From: Haliclona indistincta
Lineage: Eukaryota > Porifera > Demospongiae > Haplosclerida > Chalinidae
Reading direction: 5' to 3'
Assembly (NCBI GenBank): GCA_964017065.1
Contig: OZ024789.1
Location: forward strand, 11,660,914-11,724,913
DNA: 64,000 nucleotides
Of the stretch, positions 20,387 through 28,100 are shown piece by piece. Each line of letters starts with the position of its first letter. The first letter of the stretch is position 1. The notes below the pieces were generated by a model that searched no databases, was not told the origin of the DNA, and worked only from the letters and a program-made list of their open reading frames with translations. The translations under genes were made by a program, and so were the position numbers.

Positions 20387-21537
20387 AAGAGGGCCTACCT
20401 GGCAGGTTTTGCTCAATGTCTGATGCACGGCCCGCTTGATATCCAGTGCTTCTTGAAACAGTGCATACAACGTCTCCTTATTAGGTGCATTCATAGCAAC
20501 AAGGGGATCTCGTCTGTGTTGGTCCGAACTCGAAGACAACTGTTCGCTTTGTTCAATCACTTTAGTAAACGTACCAACCCACAACTGATATTTGGGATCT
20601 CCTTCCATAGCCTTCAAACTGCGTGACCCCTCCTGATAAAGGGTGTCATTGGGCTCTGATACTTCATCCACGCTTAGCTTCTGCACCACAGCAACTTTGA
20701 AGATATGGATCAACTCTTGTGTCGAGAAGAATCCATGACAGCAAGCATCCTTAACGGATTCCTTCGCAAGCACCGAAGTCACAAACCACTGCAACATGTC
20801 CTGATAGCGCTTATTCTTCAGAAAGCGTAACTCGTGAGGCGACAGGATTATCGAACTGGTAGACTCCTTCTCCTGGTTTATAAACCCATTCAAAACCTGA
20901 TAAATCTTTGCGTAACTTTCTTCGGTAAGTTTCGGCTTCGGAGGTGACGTATCAACCTAAAGAAATAGACAAATCAAAGATTTCGATAGTGAAATTGAAA
21001 GTTACATAATACATCATATCTTAGAGGTTGTATTGTGCTAGTTAGATGTATGTATAATCATTGTATAAACATTGAACGGTTATTTTATGTATCTCTGAGT
21101 TTTCCTAGTGCAGAGTTGAATGACAGTGTTCGTGTTGTCACCTGAAACTTGGCGTTGAAGGGATAAGCGATGCAGCGTGCTACTGCTAGGTACAGCTGTC
21201 TGGCTTCCAACGGAGCTGTGCCCAAAGACAAGGCAATGTCCAGATCGGTCGCTGAGCCTTGCAGGCTGTCCGGATAGACAATGCCTTCGCTCGTCTGGCG
21301 AGTGTGACGAGTGAGATTAGTGGAGAGGAGGGTGGGGTCTATGGGATCCATTGCCCTGGGAATAGGTGAGCGGGAGGGAGTCGGTGAGTGAGGCTCATCC
21401 AAGCTGCTGGAATCATTGTCAAAGGAGAGGAGACCACCATGACCGGGGTGGAGTTGGATCGATGGTCGCTGCTTGTTGAGCTGAGCTGGAGTGGGTACGG
21501 GAGATGGTTCATCCTCGCTGTCGCTACTCTGGATCAT
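1802..21537 (-). CDS. CADPS: Calcium-dependent secretion activator (CAPS) homolog, 25 exons
   Basis: CAPS primes dense-core vesicles for Ca2+-triggered exocytosis through PIP2- and SNARE-binding. Exons in transcript order: 21142-21537, 20399-20956, 19634-19705, 18942-19166, 18817-18885, 18691-18755, 18519-18627, 18263-18408 (these five also at 17625-17849, 17500-17568, 17373-17437, 17201-17309, 16941-17086), 16185-16354, 15629-15835, 15329-15468, 14842-15029, 6146-6314, 5642-5840, 5126-5208, 4903-5056, 4700-4841, 3947-4102, 3779-3890, 3551-3592, 3245-3316, 2622-2705, 2330-2434, 2170-2274, 1802-1933. With one copy of the duplicated block every junction is in phase (3900 nt, 1299 aa; vertebrate CADPS is about 1350). 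Seen: acidic Ser-rich N-terminus, RCIAYPFNAK near residue 125, C2-like region (about 345-500), PH domain (about 540-670), FRYCFPF in the CAPS/MHD region, ELHWPEE, and WYDSQLHLIDVWL near the C-terminus. All have recognisable equivalents in animal CAPS. The start Met precedes an acidic stretch as in CAPS; an upstream exon may exist. Confidence 0.92.
2061..2131 (-). tRNA. tRNA-Glu (anticodon CUC)
   Basis: The reverse strand folds as a cloverleaf with a perfect 7 bp acceptor stem (TCCCATG/CATGGGA), D-arm GTCTAGTGGTTAGGAT, anticodon loop CTCTCAC (anticodon CTC) and T-arm with GGTTCGATTCC. The internal A box and B box match eukaryotic tRNA-Glu closely. It lies in the last intron of CADPS (1934-2169) on the same strand, so it is a nested Pol III gene. 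Confidence 0.93.
2706..3240. repeat. 24-bp purine-rich minisatellite in CADPS intron
   Basis: About twenty units of GATGGTGAGGAGAGGGAAGGAGGG with length variants (some reduced to GATGGTGAGGAGAGGG). It fills the CADPS intron between the exons at 3245 and 2705. On the CADPS strand it is a C/T-rich tract ending right before the 3' splice site. The long open frames through it are repeat artefacts. Confidence 0.9.
3594..3741. repeat. (GGGA)n/(GA)n microsatellite abutting a CADPS 3' splice site
   Basis: GGGA and GA runs; on the CADPS strand this is a CCCT/CT polypyrimidine tract immediately upstream of the acceptor of the exon at 3551-3592. Confidence 0.9.
4120..4691. repeat. (GTGA)n microsatellite in CADPS intron
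   Basis: About 570 bp of GTGA tetranucleotides with GAATGAGT and GGGT variants. It fills most of the intron between CADPS exons 4700-4841 and 3947-4102. Long Thr-His-Ser-Leu open frames here are translations of the repeat, not genes. Confidence 0.93.
5226..5442. repeat. (GTGA)n microsatellite in CADPS intron
   Basis: Degenerate GTGA array with GCGA, GTGT and GAATGA variants in the intron upstream of CADPS exon 5126-5208. Confidence 0.9.
5841..5974. repeat. (GGGA)n(GA)n microsatellite abutting a CADPS 3' splice site
   Basis: On the CADPS strand this reads (CT)n then (CCCT)n, running directly into the CAG acceptor of exon 5642-5840. Confidence 0.92.
6355..6540. mobile_element. Palindromic element built of GCAACAATGTTGC units
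   Basis: Repeated self-complementary units (GCAACTTTGTTGC, GCAACAATGTTGC, GCGCAACATTGTTGCC) form a short inverted-repeat element. It ends where homology to the deaminase coding sequence begins (about 6570), so it seems to have replaced the 5' end of that gene copy. Boundaries are approximate and no target duplication was identified. Confidence 0.6.
6570..7302 (+). pseudogene. AID/APOBEC-like deaminase copy A, 5' end lost
   Basis: Over its length it is nearly identical to copy B (7590-8372), keeping the zinc-deaminase core: HAE, then a 22-residue spacer, then SPC-x6-C, followed by the strand motif EIHFSQVY. The frame is open to a stop at 7302, but there is no ATG equivalent to copy B's start. 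The first residues are replaced by sequence of the palindromic element at 6355-6540, and the first in-frame ATG lies inside the domain, just before the HAE motif. I therefore call it 5'-broken; it could still be expressed if an upstream exon supplies a start. It sits antisense in the large CADPS intron. Confidence 0.72.
7499..7589 (+). promoter_or_regulatory. Conserved leader of deaminase copy B
   Basis: The 90 bp before the copy B ATG are almost identical to 12216-12303 before copy C (GTTGAGCGTTAGATG to CTGATCTGAAA). The neighbouring DNA has diverged, so this is a retained 5' UTR/promoter segment of the duplicated gene. No TATA box is obvious. The role is inferred from conservation only. Confidence 0.45.
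7590..8372 (+). CDS. AID/APOBEC-like cytidine deaminase, copy B (intronless)
   Basis: 260 residues in one exon starting MATATSST. It carries the zinc-dependent deaminase signature: H95-A-E97 (zinc ligand and catalytic Glu), 22 residues, then P120-C121-x6-C128 (two zinc ligands). The following PEIHFSQVY and EEGIKLLIRNDFELKVLD resemble the AID/APOBEC beta-4 strand and the next helix and strand. The C-terminus is a Lys-rich basic tail (about residues 215-260) suited to nucleic-acid binding or nuclear import. AID/APOBEC-like deaminases convert cytosine to uracil in DNA or RNA and are linked to antiviral defence, transposon control or antibody diversification; substrate and role here are unknown. 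It is the only copy with all expected parts at normal spacing. It lies antisense in the CADPS intron 6315-14841. Confidence 0.78.
   Translation: MATATSSTPTDAHKLTQEEWEKAVCALFTNVKLYDGGTLHPAVVQSKQIQSILRNFGQLQGRSNFWFYNPSLTALYEMNPEGVIVGVFFNDDTKHAEENFLESLKKRPRSVHSIGLNYSPCTVEGHNCAEKIVGMKYEGTKKPEIHFSQVYTKEGKKDEEGIKLLIRNDFELKVLDTKPIFQYLLKQAPNGELGEAYKSTAFLRLQRDKHIQEICEEYHLANVIAKAKLLTPTSKKKGSAKEQKETGQDKKVRQRKTAQK
8784..9727 (+). mobile_element. Non-autonomous element, copy 1 (hairpin end plus two short frames)
   Basis: A 0.94 kb segment repeated in reverse orientation at 55065-56017. The left end is a long hairpin (8790-8935) with GA-against-GA interruptions and a GAA loop. The right end repeats the hairpin's terminal motif (ATATCCAGTATA then GAACC). 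Inside are two short frames conserved between copies: 9012-9239 (Lys-rich, PPTKKKRL) and 9319-9513 (LLAQKQALSDTLSTTASS). They look like remnants of a longer coding region; I recognise no transposase. No target-site duplication is certain. Confidence 0.65.
8790..8935 (+). repeat. GNA-loop hairpin with GA-GA interrupted stem (A)
   Basis: Apex at 8857-8869: GA, GGC, loop GAA, GCC, GA. Outward, both arms are complementary except that GA faces GA again at two more places (after GGAACCC and after GTGTGTCC). The arms are otherwise perfectly paired for tens of bases. Confidence 0.85.
9774..10380. mobile_element. MITE with 13-bp terminal inverted repeats
   Basis: Begins CTTAACCCTTTAA and ends with the exact inverse TTAAAGGGTTAAG. 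The 0.6 kb interior has no convincing coding sequence. It lies between deaminase copies B and C in the CADPS intron. No target duplication identified. Confidence 0.6.
10381..11115. repeat. Segmental duplication unit, copy 1 (downstream flank of deaminase locus)
   Basis: Non-coding sequence repeated with small differences at about 13910-14640 downstream of deaminase copy C. Shared landmarks are AGTAGCAGCACTTGCCCATT, CACTAACGGGCAATG and GCGCGCTACAGTGTTGTATA. A further stretch at 11460-11620 matches 14645-14800. The deaminase copies B and C therefore arose by duplication of a unit of several kb, later broken by hairpin insertions. Confidence 0.7.
11290..11460 (-). repeat. GNA-loop hairpin element (B)
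   Basis: On the minus strand the apex (11372-11386) reads GA, GGGC, loop GCA, GCCC, GA. The stem continues for about 60 bp each side. It is the same hairpin as the one at 23478-23626 (D), which lies in a CC2D2A intron. Confidence 0.8.
12216..12303 (+). promoter_or_regulatory. Conserved leader of deaminase copy C
   Basis: Near-identical to 7499-7589 upstream of copy B and joined directly to the ATG. It probably contains the 5' UTR and core promoter of the family. Confidence 0.45.
12304..13326 (+). CDS. AID/APOBEC-like deaminase copy C with repeat inserted in the catalytic domain
   Basis: 340 residues, intronless, clearly related to copy B but diverged. Catalytic residues are kept: H81-A-E83 and P164-C165-x6-C172. 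The spacer between the two halves of the active site is 80 residues instead of 22. The extra length is nine 7-residue units (RSVEEHQ/RSVEKYQ type, about residues 90-152) coded by a 21-bp tandem repeat at about 12571-12760. The insert is hydrophilic and charged with heptad-like spacing, so it could loop out as a helix and leave the fold intact, or it may have ended activity. The C-terminus again is Lys-rich. It lies antisense in the CADPS intron. Confidence 0.72.
   Translation: MATTTPTLNREEWEKAVCALFTNVQLYGKLHPQVEGIKQILQNGQTHEEEENWYYNPSVTALYEMYPEGVIARVFFTEEKHAEAKFLESRSVEEHLRSVEEHLRSVKRHQCSMEERQRSVEEHQQSVEKYQHSVKEHQRSVEKYQRSVEKYQHPVHSIGLNYSPCTIPGHNCAMEIVKKYKGTNDKPEIHFSQVYINKRKQKDEKEGIRLLIQNGFILNVLDTEPIFQYLLKQAPDDELRRQLKRAYESTVGPRFKRDEDTREFLAKPCFSELSRPTATTVNDDVGPLEDKVASLDIRDQLENGAYETTRKKNESAEKQKQTGREKIDKKVVKGKTAKKN
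13501..13709. mobile_element. Small terminal-inverted-repeat element
   Basis: Ends TTAGACCATACCACGTGACTT and the inverse ending GGTATGGTCTAA. The interior has repeats of TTAATGCACACTTTT and its complement. Non-coding; it directly adjoins the hairpin at 13715-13893. Confidence 0.6.
13715..13893 (-). repeat. GNA-loop hairpin element (C)
   Basis: Ends TTAGACCACACTAGGCG and its inverse. Minus-strand apex (13797-13809): GA, GCC, loop GAA, GGC, GA, inside a GATAATGCAC stem. Two more GA-against-GA breaks occur, next to CAATAACGGTC and next to the outer TGCAC block. Confidence 0.82.
13910..14800. repeat. Segmental duplication unit, copy 2
   Basis: Counterpart of 10381-11115 plus 11460-11620. No gene was seen in it; it fills the intron up to CADPS exon 14842-15029. 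Confidence 0.7.
15040..15312. repeat. GTGA/GGGAGTGA microsatellite in CADPS intron
   Basis: Mixed GTGAGAGAGGGAGTGG and GTGA repeats filling the intron between CADPS exons 15329-15468 and 14842-15029. Confidence 0.88.
15855..16068. repeat. 73-bp minisatellite, three copies, CADPS intron
   Basis: Unit contains CAAGATTCACTCAATCAGG and CTATAGAGCAGTAACTCAG. The same 73-bp unit occurs inverted at 26096-26515 and 26698-26822 in CC2D2A introns. Because the two genes run in opposite directions, the unit has the same orientation relative to transcription in both. Confidence 0.88.
16355..16527. repeat. (GA)n/(GGGA)n microsatellite abutting a CADPS 3' splice site
   Basis: On the CADPS strand it is a CT/CCCT tract ending at the acceptor of PH-domain exon 16185-16354. 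Confidence 0.92.
16535..16908. repeat. 46-bp minisatellite, about eight copies
   Basis: Unit starts GACCAGGCTGTGCTGCTACC and ends AAGCACACAC. Units are contiguous with no spacers and differ by single bases. It lies in the CADPS intron just upstream of the microsatellite at 16355-16527. Confidence 0.92.
17862..18053. repeat. (GTGA)n microsatellite next to gap
   Basis: GTGA array running into the N gap; matches the array at 19180-19292 that follows the other copy of the duplicated block. Confidence 0.9.
18056..18255. other. Assembly gap (200 N)
   Basis: Unknown bases, probably of nominal length. It splits the duplicated CADPS block. Open frames crossing it are meaningless. Confidence 0.99.
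19180..19292. repeat. (GTGA)n microsatellite in CADPS intron
   Basis: GTGA array upstream, on the CADPS strand, of the duplicated exon 4. The rest of this intron (19293-19633) shows nothing I can name. Confidence 0.88.
19750..19890. repeat. Dispersed intronic repeat, CADPS copy
   Basis: About 100 bp around CACTGCAGGTGTGGGCAGTC and CTCTAGTGGTCAGTGAGAA recur inverted at 30455-30560 in a CC2D2A intron. It might be a short interspersed element; no clear Pol III box or tail was seen. Confidence 0.6.
20204..20393. repeat. (GA)n/(GGGA)n microsatellite just after a CADPS 5' splice site
   Basis: On the CADPS strand the donor of exon 20399-20956 is followed within about ten bases by this CT/CCCT tract. 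Confidence 0.9.
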
Positions 21538-21636
21538 TGCGACTGAGAGAGAAAGAGAGAACATGAGTGAGAGAGAGAATTCATAGGGAAGAATGAATAT
21601 CATTAATCGTTCGATCGCATTTATAACACCACTCAC

Positions 21637-22158
21637 AGTTCTATAGCGAAAGGGGAGAGCGCAATATCTTGGTTGTCTAGCGGCTGTGTGCCTCTGAAAG
21701 TAGCAGATCCGTTCAAACTCCTTGAGCCCTGCAAACTGAAAGTTCACTGTATTATAATTCTTTGGCGGGTTAAAATAAATGTTTCGCGGGACTTTATAAC
21801 TTAACTCTTTAGCAGCAGTAGCCATGGAGATTGGTAACATTCCTTGAAGGGACGTTGCTGGCCCAGAGCTACAGCTAGCCTCGGGTGCAGCAAGGACTCG
21901 TGTTAGCGCCTCGAGTGAAAACCACCAATTTAACATGGCTGCCTTGTCTACAAATGGCTTACAGTCTGAAAGGTGATCTTTTGCACTATTTCGCCTACTT
22001 TCATCTTCGTCACTTCGTTTTCTCACACCACTTCTCTTTGAATGTAGCGAGCTCCTCAGCTCCTTGTCGAGAAGAAGAACAGCGCTGAGAGAATCACTGA
22101 GAGTAAGAGAACCGAGGGCCGTGTACACATGCTTATTCTCTCGCTCCCTCTCATTCAA
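21637..22158 (-). other. Open frame upstream of CADPS, possible 5' exon
   Basis: The frame of CADPS exon 1 stays open for about 200 codons upstream. A good donor (GTGAGTGG) follows at 21636, and a CT-rich acceptor precedes the CADPS start Met at about 21542. Spliced that way the upstream frame meets a stop after two codons, so it would not extend CADPS. The sequence (MATAAKELSYKVPRNIYF, FERICYFQRHTAARQPRYC) looks coding but matches nothing I know. It may be a 5' UTR exon with an upstream frame, or a separate small gene in the 658 bp between CADPS and CC2D2A. Confidence 0.35.
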
Positions 22159-22195
22159 TTTCTCTCTCTCTTAATTCTCTTTTACTTCCACTTAG

Positions 22196-25100
22196 ATGAA
22201 CGTGTTGGCGCAGTCTGGCACGCTTGGCGGTTCTGAAGGTCAACCAGCCACGGTAAGGGCTCATTTCTTCATACACGTACGAATACTTTTGCACCTTTTC
22301 AAATCTACATTCTTAAAGTTTGCCGAAACAACTGCTGAAACTTTGCTAACCGATTTGAAAAACAGAAGAGCTAGAAGAAAAGGAGTGGTGAGTTTTTGAA
22401 ACTGTTTACACCTTTTATTAAATTCTTATTAATTTTTTTCCTAGCTTCCTCCCTTGAATAACTCTCAGTTACCTGAACCACGCCCACAATCAGCTGATGG
22501 CTCCATTGATGCACCACCAGGTATGACTGTCTTGCGTAAAAGAGATGTGTGTAAATAGTGAGAGGGGATATAGCTCAGTGGTAGAGCGCTCGCTTTGCAT
22601 GTGAGAGGCCTCGGGTTCAATTCCCGATATCTCCACTAATTTTGTTATTTTTTTGTTTTTGACCCATAGAAAGCATTTAAAATTTGCAATGTATGTAAAC
22701 TGTGTCAGTTTAAATAACTCATTTTGTTGTGTCATATAAATTGTAATTAGCTATGTCTTGCTAAATTGCAATGATTGCAGAGAGGGGATATAGCTCAGTG
22801 GTAGAGCGCTCGCTTTGCATGCGAGAGGCCTCGGGTTCAATTCCTGATATCTCCATTGTTATTTTTGTTTTGTTTTTTGACCCCATAAAGAAATGCACCG
22901 TGCTACTACTAGGCTACGTGTTAGTCAAAGGATATCATAATGCAAATTTATACCGTATAGCCGTTTTTTTTCGCTGGTCAAATATTTCGTTTGCCAAATT
23001 TTGGCTGGGTCTAATTTTCGTCACAGAGCCACGTCACAGAACTTTTTAAATAGGCAAAAAGAAGTTTTCGAAATCTAATTTTCGACCCGCACCAGCCGTT
23101 CGAAAATTAAATCTACATGAAAATAACCGGCTATACGGTACTTCGAAGTACACACTGTAGTTTGAAAATAAATTTTTTTGTTACCAGTAATTATAAAAAA
23201 TAGTGTTTTATCATGTCTTGCTACACTATCATTAATGCAGAGTGGGGATATAGCTCAGTGGTAGAGTGCTCGCTTTGCATGCGAGAGGCCTCGGGTTCAA
23301 TTCCCGATATCTCCATTGTTATTTTGTTTTTGATAATAGTTGCTACAGCAATAACACATGACTGTTATAATGTTATTCTAACAAGAAATACATGTAATCT
23401 TTTTAATTTTCACGAGTGAAAGAAGTAGCTATGCCTTATGATTTTTTCAGAACGAAGTTTTTTCAACTTCATAGCATGTATTAGTTATTGCCCTCACACG
23501 AGGGCAATAACCGACATTAATGACCGCGGGAAAGTCGGTTGCCCGAGTTACGGTCGAGGGCGCAGCCCGAGACTGTACTAGGGCAACCGACTTTCCCGAG
23601 GTCATTAGCGTCAGTTATCATATCCCAAACGTGCAGTCACCCAATGTCTAATAACCTCTGTAGTCAGGACACCTCTGTAGTCGGGACATCTCTGTAATCA
23701 GGACACTTTACGTGTTGTGTGTGTCTGGATTAAAGAGGTTGCATTCATTGTAATATGCATTGTTCCACATTGTGGTGACATTGCACACACTTGGGAACTA
23801 CCCACATGTTAAAACAATGTGCATCCTATGAGAGGGGATATAGCTCAGTGGTAGAGCGCTCGCTTTGCATGTGAGAGGCCTCGGGTTCGAACCCCGATAT
23901 CTCCACTTTCCTTTTATAATTTTTACTAACTTTTACTGAACAACCGTGAGATGATACTTTTTAGCTGTAGGTGTTCGAAGGTTACGAGCCCTTCAAAACT
24001 CCACCCATCGAACAAGGTTTGACGAGCCGCTGAGATCGGAGACTGGTAGCAGAACAGAGGAGGATCAGCAATGGAGAGAAGAACTGGAGCATGAACAAGT
24101 GTCTGAGTCCAGTATGAGATGGAAGAGACTATCAGCGAGACTTGGTGAAGTGACAAAACAGGTCTGCAAGAAGAATAAAATGTCATGTATATTAATCAAT
24201 TCGCACATCGTGCCGAATTCAAAATTTTTGATGTATTGATATTTGCAGTATGATTTCTTTTCATAAAATTTAATTTCCATTTCGTGTATCTTTGACTTCC
24301 AACTCTCATAGAATGTTGAGCAGCAATCGTATGATTTCTTCACAAGCAGCATAGCCGACGGACTTGATGAAGAGCCAGTGAGAGAGCAACAGGATGAGCA
24401 GATGGAGGGAGATGACGGTCATGACCAGGATGACACCTTAGCACTGGTGCAACAACAAAATCTAGAAGAGGTAGATTGAACAGCAGTCATGTTTACATTG
24501 TTAATGTGTTGGTTTCATTTTTGCTTGTAAAGAACATGGAAGAAGAGCTTACTGCTCCTGCCCCTAGACGAGAGGGGTTGTGCCAATATGCTCTGCCTCG
24601 GTATATTCCTCGGAGCGTCAGAGAATCTCATGAAAAGGAACTATACTTCATTCCTACTAGTAAAGGTAGGCTCACTCACTCACCCACTCACTCTCTCACT
24701 CACTCACCCACCCACTCACCCACCCACTCACTCACCCACTCACCCTCCCTCTCACTCACTCACTCACCCACTCACTCTCTCACTCACTCACTCACTCTCT
24801 CACTCACCCACTCACCCACTCACTCACCTACCCACTCACTCACCCACTCACCCTCCCTCTCACTCACTCACTCACTCACTCACTCACTCACTCACTCACT
24901 CACTCACTCACTCACTCACTCACTCACTCACTCACTCACTCACCCACTCACCCACCCACTCACCCACTCACTCACTCACTCACTCACTCACTCACTAGTT
25001 GCGGTGGTTGCTGGAGAAGAGGCTGAAATGAGAGAAGCAGGACTTTTTGTCAAAGAAAATCCAAGATTTAGAACTAGCAATCTTCATGTGATGGAAAATA

Positions 25101-28100
25101 GAATCCAGAAAAGAACTGACCCGGAGGTACTGTTGCATGCACACTCACTCACCCACTCACTTACTCACTCACTCACTCACTCACTCACTCACTCACTCAC
25201 CCACTCACTCACCCACTCACCCACTCACTCACTCACTCACTCACCCACTCACTCACTCACTCACCCAACCACTCACTCACACAGGGTGAAGAATGGTTCA
25301 GTAATGATGGTCGCCTCAAAATTCTCCCTAACCCTCTTCGTACTCTGGTCACTCGTCCACTACTCATCGCTCAGTCTGAAGATCAATTTCTTCATCATCG
25401 TGACCCCAGCCATCTCGCTTCAATGCACAAATATCTCATGGCTGTTAATAATAATGGTGAGTGGGTGAGTGAGTGAGTGGGTGGGTGAGTGAATGAGTGA
25501 GTGAGTGCGTGAGTGAGTGAGTGGGTGGGTGGGTGAGTGAGTGGGTGAGTGAATGAATGAGTGAGTGAGTGAGTGAGTGAGTGAGTGAGTGAGTGAGTGA
25601 GTGAGTGAGTGAGTGGGTGGGTGGGTGGGTGGGTGGGTGGGTGAGTGAGTGAGTGAGTGAGTGAGTGAGTGAGTGAGTGAGTGAGTGAGTGAGTGAGTGA
25701 GTGAGTGAGTGAGTGAGTGAGTGAGTGAGTGAGTGAGTGAGTGAGTGAGTGAGTGAGTGAGTGAGTGGATGAGTGAGTGAGTGAGTGACTGAGTGAGTGA
25801 GTGAGTGAGTGAGTGAGTGAGTGAGTGAGTGAGTGGGTAGGCGAGTGAGTGAGTGAGTGAGTGAGTGAGTGAGTGAGTGAGTGAGTGAGTGAGTAGGTGA
25901 GCAAGTGAGATTCATCATTTTAATACAGGTATCAGTAGTGAAGGTCACTTGCTAAAGGTCACTATTGGTTCACTGCACTTCAGACACCATCCGCTGTTCA
26001 GTGTTGAGCACGTGATATCATCATTGCTAGAGAGAGCATGTCACTCGTACCACTCAACAGACAGAGTGAGACTGAGCCAGCATTACAGAGAGAAGGTAGA
26101 GCAGACACTAGTCCTGATTGAGTGAATCTTGCTTTATACTGAAACCACTGAGTTACTGCTCTATAGCAGACACTAGTCCTGATTGAGTGAATCTTGCTTT
26201 ATACTGTACACAACAAACCACTGAGTTACTGCTCTATAGCAGACTCTAGTCCTGATTGAGTGAATCTTGCTTTATACTGTACACAACAAACCACTGAGTT
26301 ACTGCTCTATAGCAGACACTAGTCCTGATTGAGTGAATCTTGCTTTATACTGTACACAACAAACCACTGAGCTACTGCTCTATAGCAGACACTAGTCCTG
26401 ATTGAGTGAATCTTGCTTTATACTGTACACAACAAACCACTGAGCTACTGCTCTATAGCAGACACTAGTCCTGATTGAGTGAATCTTGCTTTATACTGTA
26501 CACAACAAACCACTTCGTTAAGAACATATTTTTACAGTTACAGGCATTGAAATACGCAGTACTTGATCTAACTCAGCAACTCGCAGAACATGACCAAGAA
26601 GAGGGTGAGGTGATGGACGAGGGTAGGATTGAAATGGTGCAGAGAATGAGGAATCAACTCGTGCTCTATAAGCAAGAGGTGAATACAACAACAATTGAGT
26701 TACTGCTCTATAGCAGACACTAGTCCTGATTGAGTGAATCTTGCTTTATACTGTACACAACAAACCACTGAGTTACTGCTCTATAGCAGGCACTAGTCCT
26801 GATTGAGTGAATCTTGTTTCCCAGGTGCATACAGTACGTCAGAATCTCAAGCAGACCGAAGCAGCTGATTACACTGGTGTGCAGACTGTGCTGAGGCTAT
26901 GGCAACAACTTAAGACTATCAGAGAGAACCAGGGATACTCCAGCACACCCACCCAGCTACTAGTGCATCGGTAAGAGATTAGTGAGGGTCTACTGTAGGT
27001 ACTGGTACAAGGCTGTTCAGATTAGTGAGGGTCTACTGTAGCTACTGGTACAAGGCTGTTCAGATTAATGAGGGTCTACTGTAGCTACTGGTACAAGGCT
27101 GTTCAGATTAGTGAGGGTCTACTGTAGCTACTGGTACAAGGCTGTTCAGATTAGTGAGGGTCTACTGTAGCTACTGGTACAAGGCTGTTCAGATTAGTGA
27201 GGGTCTACTGTAGCTACTGGTACAAGGCTGTTCAGATTAGTGAGGGTCTACTGTAGCTACTGGTACACGGCTGTTAAGATTAGTGAGGGTCTACTGTAGC
27301 TACTGGTACAAGGCTGTTCAGATTAGTGAGGGTCTACTGTAGCTAGTGGTACAAGGCTGTTCAGATTAGTGAGGGTCTACTGTAGCTAGTGGTACAAGGC
27401 TGTTCAGATTAGTGAGGGTCTACTGTAGCTACTGGTACACGGCTGTTAAGATTAGTGAGGGTCTACTGTAGCTAGTGGTACAAGGCTGTTAAGATTAGTG
27501 AGGGTCTACTGTAGCTACTGGTACAAGGCTGTTCAGATTAGTGAGGGTCTACTGTAGCTACTGGTACAAGGCTGTTCAGATTAGTGAGGGTCTACTGTAG
27601 CTACTGGTACAAGGCTGTTCAGATTAGTGAGGGTCTACTGTAGCTACTGGTACAAGGCTGTTCAGATTAGTGAGGGTCTACTGTAGCTACTGGTACAAGG
27701 CTGTTAAGATTAGTGAGGGTCTACTGTAGCTACTGGTACAAGGCTGTTCAGATTAGTGAGGGTCTACTGTAGCTACTGGTACAAGGCTGTTCAGATTAGT
27801 GAGGGTCTACTGTAGCTACTGGTACAAGGCTGTTCAGATTAGTGAGGGTCTACTGTAGCTACTGGTACAAGGCTGTTCAGATTAGTGAGGGTCTACTGTA
27901 GCTACTGGTACACGGCTGTTAAGATTAGTGAGGGTCTACTGTAGCTAGTGGTACAAGGCTGTTAAGATTAGTGAGGGTCTACTGTAGCTACTGGTACAAG
28001 GCTGTTCAGATTAGTGAGGGTCTACTGTAGCTACTGGTACAAGGCTGTTAAGATTAGTGAGGATTTTTCTATATCCTTCCCTCACTACTAGAATGGCTGC

